From Lachnospiraceae bacterium (GTDB lineage: Bacteria; Bacillota; Clostridia; Lachnospirales; Lachnospiraceae), in contig CP107199.1 in NCBI GenBank assembly GCA_025758065.1, positions 3,755,501-3,819,500 on the forward strand: 64,000 nt of DNA, given 5' to 3'. The notes below the pieces were generated by a model. It saw only the letters and a program-made list of their open reading frames with translations, was not told the origin of the DNA and made no database searches. A program made the position numbers and the translations under genes. Shown piece after piece: positions 44,501-53,504 of the stretch; position 1 is the first letter of the stretch; every line of letters starts with the position of its first letter.

Positions 44501-45613
44501 ATGCCACCAATCAGCGTACTTATGAAACCATCCTCCGGCATGTGCAACATGCACTGCGACTATTGCTTTTATTGTGATGAGGCCCAGAAACGCCTGCAGA
44601 AATCCTACGGGTTCATGTCGGAAGAAACACTAAAAAATGTAATACGAAAGACCATCCTGCGGGCGGAAGGCGTTGTTTCCTATGCTTTTCAGGGTGGCGA
44701 ACCTACCCTTCGGGGACTCGATTTTTTCAAGAAGGCGGTTGCCTATGAAAAACAGTATAACCGCAATCACATCAAGGTGCAGAATGCTTTTCAGACAAAT
44801 GGGTATCTTTTGGATGATGAATGGTGTGCATTTTTCAAGGAAAACCACTTTTTAGTTGGGCTTTCCTTAGACGGTATCCGGGAGACCAATGATATTTACC
44901 GCCATGCTGCCGGGTATGAATCCGTGTTTGAGCGCATTTTCGGTGCTGCCAGACTTCTGCAAAAGCATGGCGTAGACTTTAATATTCTTACCGTTGTAAC
45001 GGGAAATACCGCGGCACATATCACTGAAATCTATGATTTTTACCGCAAAAATGGCTTAGGATATCAGCAGTATATCGCCTGTCTGGATCCCTTAGAGGAA
45101 CCTCATGGGCAAAATCCTTATGCTCTCTCACCGAAACAGTATGGGGAGTTTCTGATCACACTATTCCACCTATGGTATAAAGACTGGAAAAGGGGCCGCC
45201 AGCCGTACATCCGCCAGTTTGAAAACTACATCGGCATCCTAATGGGATACCGCCCGGAGGCCTGCGACCAGTGCGGTATCTGCAACATACAAAATGCCGT
45301 GGAAGCAGACGGCAGTGTGTATCCCTGCGACTTCTATGTACTGGATGAGTATAAACTAGGAAATTTTAATACAGATCAGTTGGATTCGATTGACAGGAAG
45401 CGGGCGGAAATCGGTTTTATTGAACGCTCCAAAAAGCTGAAGAAGAGCTGCCTGTCCTGTCCATATTTTTCCATCTGTCGTGGCGGATGCCAGAGAAACC
45501 GTGATCTGGATATGGCAAGTGGACTTTATGTAAATTATTTCTGCGAAAGTTATAAAATGTTTTTCGACGCCTGTCTCCCGCTCATGAAAGAAGTTGCTGC
45601 AGCCGCGCAATGA
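44501..45613 (+). CDS. anaerobic sulfatase-maturating enzyme (radical SAM, SPASM)
   Basis: 370 residues. Oxidises the active-site Cys of sulfatases to formylglycine without oxygen. Radical SAM motif CNMHCDYCFYCD (Cys18, Cys22, Cys25 region), AdoMet-binding FQGGEPTLRGL, catalytic Asp region GLSLDGIRETND, and C-terminal auxiliary-cluster cysteines in CDQCGICNIQ, VYPCDFYVLDEYKLGN, CLSCPYFSICRGGCQRN. AGGAG precedes the ATG; it lies in one transcript with YesM/YesN. The two sulfatases of the window, with CGPAR and CSPAR motifs, are the obvious clients, so maturation is induced together with sensing of the substrate. Confidence 0.96.
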   Translation: MPPISVLMKPSSGMCNMHCDYCFYCDEAQKRLQKSYGFMSEETLKNVIRKTILRAEGVVSYAFQGGEPTLRGLDFFKKAVAYEKQYNRNHIKVQNAFQTNGYLLDDEWCAFFKENHFLVGLSLDGIRETNDIYRHAAGYESVFERIFGAARLLQKHGVDFNILTVVTGNTAAHITEIYDFYRKNGLGYQQYIACLDPLEEPHGQNPYALSPKQYGEFLITLFHLWYKDWKRGRQPYIRQFENYIGILMGYRPEACDQCGICNIQNAVEADGSVYPCDFYVLDEYKLGNFNTDQLDSIDRKRAEIGFIERSKKLKKSCLSCPYFSICRGGCQRNRDLDMASGLYVNYFCESYKMFFDACLPLMKEVAAAAQ

Positions 45614-45661
45614 TTGTTACCCAAAAGAAAACTCTAAATATTCCTTTTCTCTTCAGAATTT

Positions 45662-46405
45662 ATGGAATATTTAGAGTTTCTTTATTTCAGACTTACTAAT
45701 GTATTTTATCTGACTTACCGGGCATTGAATGTTCTTTCAGAAGAATGTGATCTGATTCAGTCAGAGCTATATCGCAATCCAAAGTCTGTTTTAAAACGTA
45801 ACGATGGAGTTCTTTACTACGACTGTACCAACTACTACTTTGAGATTGAACAAGAAGATGGAGATAAAAAATACGGAAAAAGTAAAGAACACCGTCCAAA
45901 CCCTATCGTGCAGATGAGACTCTTTACCGACGGAGATGGAATCCCACTGGCTTTCAGCATATTTCCAGGAAATCAAAATGAACAGACATCTTTGAAACCA
46001 CTCGAGAAAAAAGTGATTGAGGAGTTTGGGTACAGTGAAAGCCGTTGGCAGATTGAAGCATGCTTTCGGATCATGAAAACAGATTTTTCTGCCCGTCCTG
46101 TTTTTGTCCAGCGAAACGACCGGATCCGAGCACATTTCCTAATCTGTTTTCTGGCGCTGTTCATTTATCGTCTGCTCGAAAAAAAGCTCGAGCGGAAATA
46201 TACATGTGAAGAGTTATTGTCGACATTAAGAGACTATGAATTTGCAGATGTACAGGGGCAGGGGTTCATACCGATTTATGAATCTACTAAACTGACAGAT
46301 GCATTACATGAAGTAGCTGGATTCGAAACGGATTATGAATTTCTTACCAAAAGGAAAATGAAAGAAATCCAAAAACGTAGTAAACAATCTCGAGAAAAAT
46401 CATAA
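45662..46405 (+). pseudogene. IS1634/IS4-type transposase remnant with internal deletion
   Basis: 247 codons with typical pieces of IS1634-group transposases: VLYYDCTNYYFEIEQEDGDK with the first catalytic Asp, MRLFTDGDGIPLAFSIFPGN with a second, then a jump at EEFGYSESRWQIEACFRIMK to the C-terminal part with the Glu region and RIRAHFLICFLALFIYRLLE. Full enzymes are about 500-600 residues, so both the N-terminus and the middle (including the third quarter of the DDE core) are missing. Non-functional. The hairpin at 46460-46505 may be part of the element end. Confidence 0.78.
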
Positions 46406-46459
46406 AAATCTATTCTCCATATCTGATTCAGAAAAAAGACTATATAGTAAAACGAAACT

Positions 46460-46505
46460 ACACCGCTGAAAAAACTAAATAGAATAAGGCTTTCAGCGGT
46501 GTTTT
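46460..46505 (+). terminator. intrinsic terminator downstream of the transposase remnant
   Basis: ACACCGCTGAAA (46460-46471) pairs perfectly with TTTCAGCGGTGT (46491-46502), followed by TTT. It insulates the maturase transcript from the convergent cysteine operon. The remaining sequence up to 46676 shows nothing further. Confidence 0.75.
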
Positions 46506-46676
46506 GATAAATTTTACTGTTAAATATTTAATTTTATCGTAAAACAGATCATTTGTCAACAGTGATTTTGAATTTTTTGAAAAGTTTTAATTTTTGTATA
46601 ATAATAAAATCATTTCCAGCACCATTCATTTTCCAAAACTCCATAGAATTCCTCCTTCCAAAGGTTTTGCACAATA

Positions 46677-47957
46677 TTACTTATTCTTTCCGTCAAGAAT
46701 ATCCACAATAGTCTTCTCCGTTCCTGTCATACCAGGTGATGCGATCAGCCCCATATTGTGCATGGTCTCTTCTGGAGTTGCACCATTAATGCCGTGGGCA
46801 TTGTAAATATATACGCCGTCCATAGCCAGTTCTACAGAGTCAAAGGCTGCATCTACTGCCACAATGCCTTTCATGGCACATCCCTGATTGCCGCCGTCAC
46901 AGATCATACCTGTAATACTGCTTGCCATATTATTGATAACTTTTTCCATAGTCTCTGCACAGGCGCCTTTTAACCATGCCAGTGCACAGGCCATTCCCGT
47001 TCCTGCTGCAATAGCACAGCCGCAGAATGCAGACAGCTTGCCGGAATATTCCTTAATGTACATACATACCAGATAGCTTAGTGCAGTAGCACGAAGAAGC
47101 TGCTCATCTGTATAGTTATTGATCTTGTATACAGCATATAACGGCATGGTTGCAATAATACCATGGGCACCGGAACCGGTGATGCTCATAGCTGGTTTTG
47201 AAAGACCGATGACTCTCGCCTCAATCGCTCCATTGCAGAATAATGAAGCAGTCTTTCTTTCATCTTCTGATACCAGAAAACCACCATTCTTCTTTAACAG
47301 ATATGGTCCGTAGGTAGTCTTTGGACTCTTTAAGCCTTCCTGAAGCAGCTCATAGTTTACTTTATATGCTTCTTTGATAAAATCCAGTTCCTGTGCAGAA
47401 ACAGTATTTACATACTCTACCATCTGCGCCAGGGTATACTGATGGATCAACGGTGTGTCCTCTTTGCTCTCCTGTGCTGCTTTTGCTTCCTTTTCAAATA
47501 CTACAGTTCCATTTTCTGTGATCTTTGTAATATTTGTGTGGGCATCCTGAATAGTAACAACTGCCTCTGAGTCTTCTCCTGTTACAGTTGCTTCAATGAA
47601 AATGCGGCTGGTAATACTGCTCATGGAAACTGATATCATTCCCGCTTTGATCATTTCGCCTGCAGCATCTTCCTCTGCCTTTCCAATACCTTCCAGACAT
47701 TCCAGGCCCTTCTTTGGATCTGCAGCAACAGCACCTAAAGCTGCAGCATAATAATTTCCCACCTCACTTGTTCCCGGAATGCCGCAGGTAAAGGCATTTT
47801 TATACATACCGCTGTTTAATCTTAAACCTACCCTTTTTACAGTGCCTTTTATATGAGCTTTTGCTGTGGATACAGCAAAAGCAATGGCTCCCGGTTCTGT
47901 AACACCAAGAGCTGGTTTCATGTCACTTTTTATCAGTTCTGTTAATGCATGCATCAT
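46677..47957 (-). CDS. L-cysteine desulfidase (CyuA/CdsB type, serine-dehydratase alpha fold)
   Basis: 426 residues of the YhaM/UPF0597 family. The enzymes use a [4Fe-4S] cluster to split L-cysteine into pyruvate, ammonia and H2S. Cysteines suited for the cluster occur in FCGCAIAAGTGMAC and CDGGNQGCAMKGI; other family stretches are ALGVTEPGAIAFAVS at the N-terminus and SITGSGAHGIIATMP. Last gene of the operon patB-symporter-mini-protein-desulfidase under a sigma-54 promoter. AGGAG precedes the ATG pair at 47957. Confidence 0.88.
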   Translation of the reverse strand: MMHALTELIKSDMKPALGVTEPGAIAFAVSTAKAHIKGTVKRVGLRLNSGMYKNAFTCGIPGTSEVGNYYAAALGAVAADPKKGLECLEGIGKAEEDAAGEMIKAGMISVSMSSITSRIFIEATVTGEDSEAVVTIQDAHTNITKITENGTVVFEKEAKAAQESKEDTPLIHQYTLAQMVEYVNTVSAQELDFIKEAYKVNYELLQEGLKSPKTTYGPYLLKKNGGFLVSEDERKTASLFCNGAIEARVIGLSKPAMSITGSGAHGIIATMPLYAVYKINNYTDEQLLRATALSYLVCMYIKEYSGKLSAFCGCAIAAGTGMACALAWLKGACAETMEKVINNMASSITGMICDGGNQGCAMKGIVAVDAAFDSVELAMDGVYIYNAHGINGATPEETMHNMGLIASPGMTGTEKTIVDILDGKNK

Positions 47958-48125
47958 ATTTTCTCCTAAATCCTATATACAACAGATTTCGCAAAAAAGG
48001 ATACTGCAAAATGTTGTTCTCATTTCACAGCACCCTCCTTTACATTCTCCCTTACCGCTTGCGCGATGACTTACATTTTTTTATACTGTATCTTAATGAA
48101 CGATCACAAAAGAAAATTTCCCTGA

Positions 48126-48377
48126 TCACTTTAAAACTTCTGATAAATCTAAGGTGACATTTCCATCTTCTTTTATGAAGCACGGGATCCCAAGACACTC
48201 TGTACCGCGGATCTGTGCATACAGATCAGAGTTATCACGCAGGTTTAAGTATGCTTTAAGATCTGCATGGCAGGATAAAATATCCTTAAAATCAATTTCA
48301 GCCCCTGCTGCAGCAAGCTGATGTAAAGCATAAAGAGTGTCTGGGCAAAGATGACTTCCAACTACTGTAACTTTCAT
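48126..48377 (-). CDS. glutaredoxin/thioredoxin-fold mini-protein
   Basis: 83 residues. Opens with MKVTVVGSHLCPDTLYALHQ, where the CPDT motif takes the CXXC position of glutaredoxins but has one Cys only; GIPCFIKEDGNVTLDL contains the cis-Pro and a second Cys next to it. Glutaredoxin-related proteins of this type are common in Clostridia without known function. Placed between the symporter and cysteine desulfidase, it may handle persulfide or cystine intermediates (inference). Confidence 0.75.
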   Translation of the reverse strand: MKVTVVGSHLCPDTLYALHQLAAAGAEIDFKDILSCHADLKAYLNLRDNSDLYAQIRGTECLGIPCFIKEDGNVTLDLSEVLK

Positions 48378-48483
48378 AGTGATTTTTCCTCGTCTTTTAT
48401 GTGTTTTTTGTATGTATATTCAAAAATCCCGTGCTGATGCGCTCCACTACATGCCAGTGCAGGCGCCTTATCCGTTAAATAAA

Positions 48484-49719
48484 TCAACCATTGATCTTTT
48501 TATTGATCCAGTCCTTACCTTCTACAACACGTGTGATCATCATAGAAGCAACAGCATCACCAGATGCATTTAAGCAGGTAGCCATTGGGTCTACTAAGAA
48601 ACCAATGGTTGCGATCAGTGGGAATGCTTCTCCTGGGAAACCGAACAGGCTGACAATGAGCATTTCACCTACAAGGCCGCCGCCTGGAGCTCCGGATAAT
48701 ACGAATGCACTTAAAACTGCTACTGCGATTGCCATTGCATAGGTTCCAACACCTGTAAACTGCATGTTGAATACACCGTACAGGAAAGCGATCTTTGTAA
48801 TAGCGGATAATACAGAACCGTCCATATGCATGGTAGCACCCATAGGAAGAACGATATTACTGATATCCTGAGGCACACCCATCTTATCACATGCTTCCTG
48901 GTTTACAGGGATGGTTGCACATGAACTCTGTGTTGCAAATGCAGTAATAGCTGGGTTGAAGATGTTCTTTGCCATGGCTTTTACGCCTTTCTTTCCGCCT
49001 GCAAAGTAAGCATATAACGGGAAGAATACAACGCCGTAAACAATACACATCGGATAGTAGATCAGCATGCAGCGGCCATAATCACCTATCAGCTGAGGAC
49101 CAAATTCACCTACCAGGTTTGCAAAATATGCGCCAAGACCAAGAGGAGCAAATTTCATGATCATATCAACGATCTTCATGATAATGTCATTTAAGTTGCA
49201 CATTACTTTACCAAATGGGCTTTCCTGTCCGCCGCACTTTGCTACTGCAAGACCGGTAAAGATAGCTGCAACAATGATCGGAAGCATATTCTTTCTGCTC
49301 ATCAGACCGGAGAAATCATCTACAGTCAGTGTACTAACGATCATATCACCAACACTTGCCATTTCTCCCATTTCGCCGCTAGTCATCTCAATAGTAGTAT
49401 TTGCAGCTGGTGGGAATACATTTACAACTACCAGTACCAGAACAGATGCGATCAGTCCGGTTACAATAAATACACCGATCAGGGAACCAAGGATCTTTCC
49501 AAGACGGTTCATATTTAACATACTTCCTACTGCATTAACAATAGAAACGAAAACCATAGGTACTACAACCATAAACAGCAGGTTGATGAATACATTACCA
49601 ATTGGTGCAAGTATAGTTGCTTTCTCTCCTAAAATTGCTCCAAGGATCGCTCCTAAAATAATTCCTCCTAAAAGGATCAGCGGAAAGCGGTAGCTTTCCC
49701 AGATTTTCTTCTTGTCCAT
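48484..49719 (-). CDS. dicarboxylate/amino acid:cation symporter (DAACS), probable cyst(e)ine importer
   Basis: 411 residues from the ATG at 49719 (GGGGGA before it). GltP/SstT/TcyP-type fold: about eight membrane helices and two hairpins, with AFATQSSCATIPVNQEAC in hairpin 1, NIVLPMGATMHMDGSVL in helix 7, and ASGDAVASMMITRVVEG in helix 8. It has the Ser-rich hairpin of Na+-coupled carriers. Its place in a cysteine-breakdown operon argues for uptake of cystine or cysteine (as TcyP/CyuP analogues) and not of glutamate. Second gene, 82 bp after patB. Confidence 0.85.
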   Translation of the reverse strand: MDKKKIWESYRFPLILLGGIILGAILGAILGEKATILAPIGNVFINLLFMVVVPMVFVSIVNAVGSMLNMNRLGKILGSLIGVFIVTGLIASVLVLVVVNVFPPAANTTIEMTSGEMGEMASVGDMIVSTLTVDDFSGLMSRKNMLPIIVAAIFTGLAVAKCGGQESPFGKVMCNLNDIIMKIVDMIMKFAPLGLGAYFANLVGEFGPQLIGDYGRCMLIYYPMCIVYGVVFFPLYAYFAGGKKGVKAMAKNIFNPAITAFATQSSCATIPVNQEACDKMGVPQDISNIVLPMGATMHMDGSVLSAITKIAFLYGVFNMQFTGVGTYAMAIAVAVLSAFVLSGAPGGGLVGEMLIVSLFGFPGEAFPLIATIGFLVDPMATCLNASGDAVASMMITRVVEGKDWINKKING

Positions 49720-49800
49720 AATTTCCCCCAAAATTATCTCGTTTTGCATTGTTTTAAATTATATTGTTTTAAATTGTACTGTTTAAAATTACACTGTATT

Positions 49801-50976
49801 TTATTTGTCCAGTGCATCTACAGCATCTTTTAACTGTCCCAGAGCTTTTTCCAGTACGCTGCGTGGGCATGCTACATTCAGACGCATAAATCCAGTCAGG
49901 CTTCTTCCAAAGGTATATCCTTCATTTAATCCGATCTTAGCCTTCTCGATCATAAACTTTCTTAATTCTTCATTGCTCATTCCCAGATCACGGCAGTCTA
50001 ACCATACAAGGTAAGTTGCATCCGGGATGTTTGGCTTGATCTGAGGAATGTTCTTCTCGCAGTATTCCTTAACAAAATCAAAGTTTGCAGACAGATAAGG
50101 AAGCAACTGGTCTAACCACTCGCGGCCTTCTCTGTAAGCAGCTTCAATAGCAACAGAGCTGAATGCATTATTTCTGTGGATATCCATTGAGCTCCAGTAA
50201 CGGTCGAAATCTGCCTTCATTCTCAGATTTGGGAAAATGGTGGTAGATGCCTGAAGACCAGCCAGGTTGAAGGTCTTTGTTACGGAAACACAGGTTACTA
50301 CATAATCATGGATTTCTTTAGAAATAGTAGCAGTTCTGGTATGCTTCTTTCCGTGGAAGATCAGATCAGAATGGATCTCATCAGAAATGAGCATTACCTC
50401 ATTTTCCATACAGATCTTTGCCATTTTTTCCAGGTCTTCTTTATCCCACACAAGACCTAATGGGTTGTGAGGATTACACAACAAAAATACTTTACACTCT
50501 TTTACCTTACGTTCGAAGTCCTCGTAATCTACATGCCAGCTTCCATTTTCTTCTACCAGAGGATTTTCTACTACTACACGGCCAATTGCCTCTGGAATGT
50601 CATAAAACTCAGAATATACAGGAGTCTGGATCAGGATCTTATCTCCTGGCATTGTGTAGATCTTCATCAGGGCTGCCATGGTCTGAACAACACCAAGGCA
50701 CCAGCTCATGTGCGAAGTTTCCGGCTTCCAACCATAATATTTCTCTTCCCATTCCTGTACTGCCTCAAAGTAACTTGCCGGTCTGGATGTATATCCCCAT
50801 ATACCTTCCTCCGCTTTCTTTTTGCATGCATCGATGATCGGCTGGGCAGTTTTGAAATCCATATCAGCTACCCATAACGGGATCACATCTTCGGTTCCGA
50901 ACTTCTTAAGTCGTTCATCATACTTAGAAGAACGGTTGTTGCTTCTGTCGATCACTTCATCAAAGTTGTACTTCAT
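49801..50976 (-). CDS. PLP-dependent C-S lyase (PatB/MalY, cystathionine beta-lyase type)
   Basis: 391 residues, class I aminotransferase fold of the MalY/PatB group. PLP Lys234 in SVTKTFNLAGLQ; substrate-side motifs IPLWVADMDFKTAQP and LLCNPHNPLGLVW; ISDEIHSDLIF contains the PLP-contacting Asp. These enzymes release pyruvate, ammonia and a thiol from cystathionine, cystine or Cys conjugates. First gene of the operon; a consensus sigma-54 promoter lies 50 bp upstream. With the desulfidase downstream it fits dedicated cyst(e)ine catabolism. Confidence 0.93.
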   Translation of the reverse strand: MKYNFDEVIDRSNNRSSKYDERLKKFGTEDVIPLWVADMDFKTAQPIIDACKKKAEEGIWGYTSRPASYFEAVQEWEEKYYGWKPETSHMSWCLGVVQTMAALMKIYTMPGDKILIQTPVYSEFYDIPEAIGRVVVENPLVEENGSWHVDYEDFERKVKECKVFLLCNPHNPLGLVWDKEDLEKMAKICMENEVMLISDEIHSDLIFHGKKHTRTATISKEIHDYVVTCVSVTKTFNLAGLQASTTIFPNLRMKADFDRYWSSMDIHRNNAFSSVAIEAAYREGREWLDQLLPYLSANFDFVKEYCEKNIPQIKPNIPDATYLVWLDCRDLGMSNEELRKFMIEKAKIGLNEGYTFGRSLTGFMRLNVACPRSVLEKALGQLKDAVDALDK

Positions 50977-51025
50977 TACGATTTCTATCCTTTCTTTCCC
51001 GTTTCCGGTTGATGCTTATATATAA

Positions 51026-51041
51026 AGCAAATCCCGTGCCA
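51026..51041 (-). promoter_or_regulatory. sigma-54 (-24/-12) promoter of the cysteine operon
   Basis: On the minus strand TGGCAC (51041-51036), GGGAT, TTGCT (51030-51026) equals the consensus TGGCAC-N5-TTGCW without mismatch, 50 bp before the patB ATG. The adjacent gene encodes a sigma-54 enhancer-binding protein. Confidence 0.9.
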
Positions 51042-51154
51042 ACTTTTATTTTTCCGCTTTTTTATTGAAAAAAAATAATTTCCTTTAGTTTTATGTCGCT
51101 TTTCTGAAAAATTCTGGTATTTTTATTAGGTCGATTTTCGTAATTGATCATTTT

Positions 51155-51207
51155 ATTGGTTGTATTTATAGGTTTTTCAGGTTTTTAATTGGTTGTCAAT
51201 TGGTTTT
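51155..51207. promoter_or_regulatory. candidate upstream activating sequences for the sigma-54 promoter
   Basis: ATTGGTTGT occurs at 51155-51163 and 51188-51196, and ATTGGTTTT at 51199-51207, that is 110-170 bp upstream of the sigma-54 promoter, the usual distance for enhancer sites. The rest of 51042-51228 is very AT-rich with no gene. Confidence 0.45.
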
Positions 51208-51228
51208 CAACCCATTTTAAATCTGTTT

Positions 51229-53301
51229 TTAATTAATCTTTAATTTATTTAACCCTTTTTCTGTAATTTTACTTCCCCCTCTGCCTCTGCCAACCTGGAT
51301 CAATCCCTCTTTTGCCAGTTCATCTAATAAATCCCGCACCTGTTTCTGTGTCATAGAGATATGATCCTTTTTAGCTGCCTCCAGTATCTTCTCTCTTCCT
51401 GCTGTTTTTCCTTCTTTCCAGGCTAGTGCCAGCTGATTTAATACAAACTGTTTTTTATCTACTGCAGCCTGATAGGCCATGTCTGCTTCTCTGTCATCTG
51501 CTGCATTGTCATTTACTTCCCCTTCGCCGTCATCTGATCCGTCATCCACAAACCGGGTCATTGTAGGCGGCAGATCTGAAAGTCCGATCACCGGCTTTGC
51601 CAGATAATTAAAATACTCTACTGCATTCTGAAGTTCTCTTATATTTCCCGGCCATGGATGCCTGCGTAAAAATGTCTTAACACCTTCTGCCAAAGTAAAA
51701 TCCCCGCCCATTTTCCGCATAAAATAATCCAACAGCAAAAAAATATCATCCCCTCTCTTTCTTAAAGGCGGTATCTCTACTGTCAGTGCATTTAAACGAT
51801 AATACAGGTCTTTCCTGAAACTTCCATCCTGTATCTTTTCTTCCAGGGATTCATTGGTAGCTGCCACAATACGCACATCCACACGGATAATGCTGCCGCC
51901 GCCTACACGCATGATCTCCCCTTCCTGAAGGACACGCAGAAGTTTTACCTGCATGGAAAGGCTCATTCCTTCCACTTCATCTAAAAATAAGGTTCCCTGG
52001 TGGGCAAATTCAAAAAGTCCCGGACGGCCTCCCTTTTTTGCTCCTGTAAAAGCGCCTTCCTCATAACCAAAAAGTTCACTTTCCAGAAGATTTTCCGGCA
52101 TGGCAGCCACATTAATGGCGATAAATGGTCCATCTGCCCGTCTGGAAGCCTGATGGAGCGCATGAGCCATCAGTTCTTTTCCTGTACCAGTCTCACCCAT
52201 AAGAAGGACCGGGCTGTCTGTTGCCGCCATTTTCCGCAGAATATTTTTTGTTTCTGTAATCGCTGTGGAAATACCTATCACGTCATCCAGCGTATATCTG
52301 GCATAATGGCCTTTCTGCATCATCTGCCTTCGAAGGGCATTCTGACGGGACTCCTGCTCATTAAACTTCTGGAGCATGGCAAAGGCACCTATGCAGTTTT
52401 CCTTCCGCACAACCGGCACTACTGCAAGGGAAATATCGGTTCCAAACAGACGGATTATCTTCTCAGGAACCGCTTTTTTCTCACGAAGGACCTGATAAAA
52501 AGGAATATAAGGAAAAACCTCTTCCCCCTTTTTCCCCATAGTAAGTTCTTCAGAAATGCGGGCGATCTGACATGCCTTTTTATTGCATACAAAAATATCT
52601 CCTGTTTCGTTCACACCGATCAGACCTTCATCTAGGCTTTCCGCCAGAATATGCATCTGGCTTTCCTGCCTGCGGCTTTTAGCATACATCAGGTCAAAGC
52701 TGTAGTGATTGGAGGCCACTACCTTGGCATAATTCATAAAGCTTTCTGTTTCCGGCAGATATTCCAGTCCCAGACGCAAAGCTATTTCTACCATCATTCC
52801 ATAGGAACAGGGACGGTGATCACAGTCGATCACTGTTTTTACAGAAGGCGGCACAAAACGGGATTCACCGGGAGTTACCGCAATATCCACCGGTTCTTCT
52901 AAAACAGCGCCGGGATAATAAGGAATGAACTGCAGATGGTTTACTCCAAGAGAGCTTAACTGGGTAATAGCCTCTCTTGCCATATTACTGGTAACATTCA
53001 CAAACAGCACTTTCGTTCCTTGTGGTATCTCAAACAGTTTTTTTAGGGTTTCCCAGTAAAAAGTAACCTCAATGGACATGATCTGACTATCAATAGGCAC
53101 ATGGCGGGCCTCTTCTTCTGCAGAACCATAGGCATCTGTAGATATAGCAAACAGATCCGCTCTTGGAAGAACTCCGGCAGCTGATCCATCTCTTACGCTA
53201 TAACCCACTACTTCCGCATATTCACCAAAAAGGTCTCTTACTTCTTTTGTATAGGAAGCACCGGCCAACGGATCCAGCGCCACAACTGCAATTTTCTTCA
53301 T
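51229..53301 (-). CDS. sigma-54-dependent enhancer-binding protein (PrpR-like; CdsR-like role)
   Basis: 690 residues. N-terminal PrpR-type ligand-sensing region (about 1-190), a PAS domain (about 215-320), AAA+ ATPase (about 340-575) with Walker A GETGTGKE, sigma-54 contact loop GAFTGA, Walker B GTLFLDEVEG, and R-finger RRHPWPGNIRELQNAVEYF. The C-terminus is not a Fis helix-turn-helix but a winged-helix-like domain (ISMTQKQVRDLLDELAKEGLIQVGRGRGG). It stands directly upstream of the cysteine operon with its sigma-54 promoter, the arrangement of CdsR-CdsB in Clostridioides difficile. Cysteine or a derivative is the likely signal. Confidence 0.92.
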   Translation of the reverse strand: MKKIAVVALDPLAGASYTKEVRDLFGEYAEVVGYSVRDGSAAGVLPRADLFAISTDAYGSAEEEARHVPIDSQIMSIEVTFYWETLKKLFEIPQGTKVLFVNVTSNMAREAITQLSSLGVNHLQFIPYYPGAVLEEPVDIAVTPGESRFVPPSVKTVIDCDHRPCSYGMMVEIALRLGLEYLPETESFMNYAKVVASNHYSFDLMYAKSRRQESQMHILAESLDEGLIGVNETGDIFVCNKKACQIARISEELTMGKKGEEVFPYIPFYQVLREKKAVPEKIIRLFGTDISLAVVPVVRKENCIGAFAMLQKFNEQESRQNALRRQMMQKGHYARYTLDDVIGISTAITETKNILRKMAATDSPVLLMGETGTGKELMAHALHQASRRADGPFIAINVAAMPENLLESELFGYEEGAFTGAKKGGRPGLFEFAHQGTLFLDEVEGMSLSMQVKLLRVLQEGEIMRVGGGSIIRVDVRIVAATNESLEEKIQDGSFRKDLYYRLNALTVEIPPLRKRGDDIFLLLDYFMRKMGGDFTLAEGVKTFLRRHPWPGNIRELQNAVEYFNYLAKPVIGLSDLPPTMTRFVDDGSDDGEGEVNDNAADDREADMAYQAAVDKKQFVLNQLALAWKEGKTAGREKILEAAKKDHISMTQKQVRDLLDELAKEGLIQVGRGRGGSKITEKGLNKLKIN

Positions 53302-53342
53302 CGTATTTTACACCAACCCTTTTATGTACTCTCAAACTGTTT

Positions 53343-53392
53343 GTTAAAATTCAGCCATAACATATTCTTGTTTCCATATTCACAAAAACATA
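53343..53392. repeat. dispersed palindromic repeat, partial copy (left half)
   Basis: GTTAAAATTCAGCCATAACA then TTCTTGTTTCCATATTCAC matches the left part of the full element at 61071-61225 at most positions. The right half is missing. Lies between the enhancer-binding protein and the glycosylase gene. Confidence 0.6.
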
Positions 53393-53504
53393 TCTGTTCT
53401 TTCTTCTCCATTTATGATACCATTAATGTTATTCTTAAAACAACTGTTTTACGTTTTTGTTTTACCGTTTTGTTTTATAGAAGCAAAAATTTTGGAGGCA
53501 TTTT

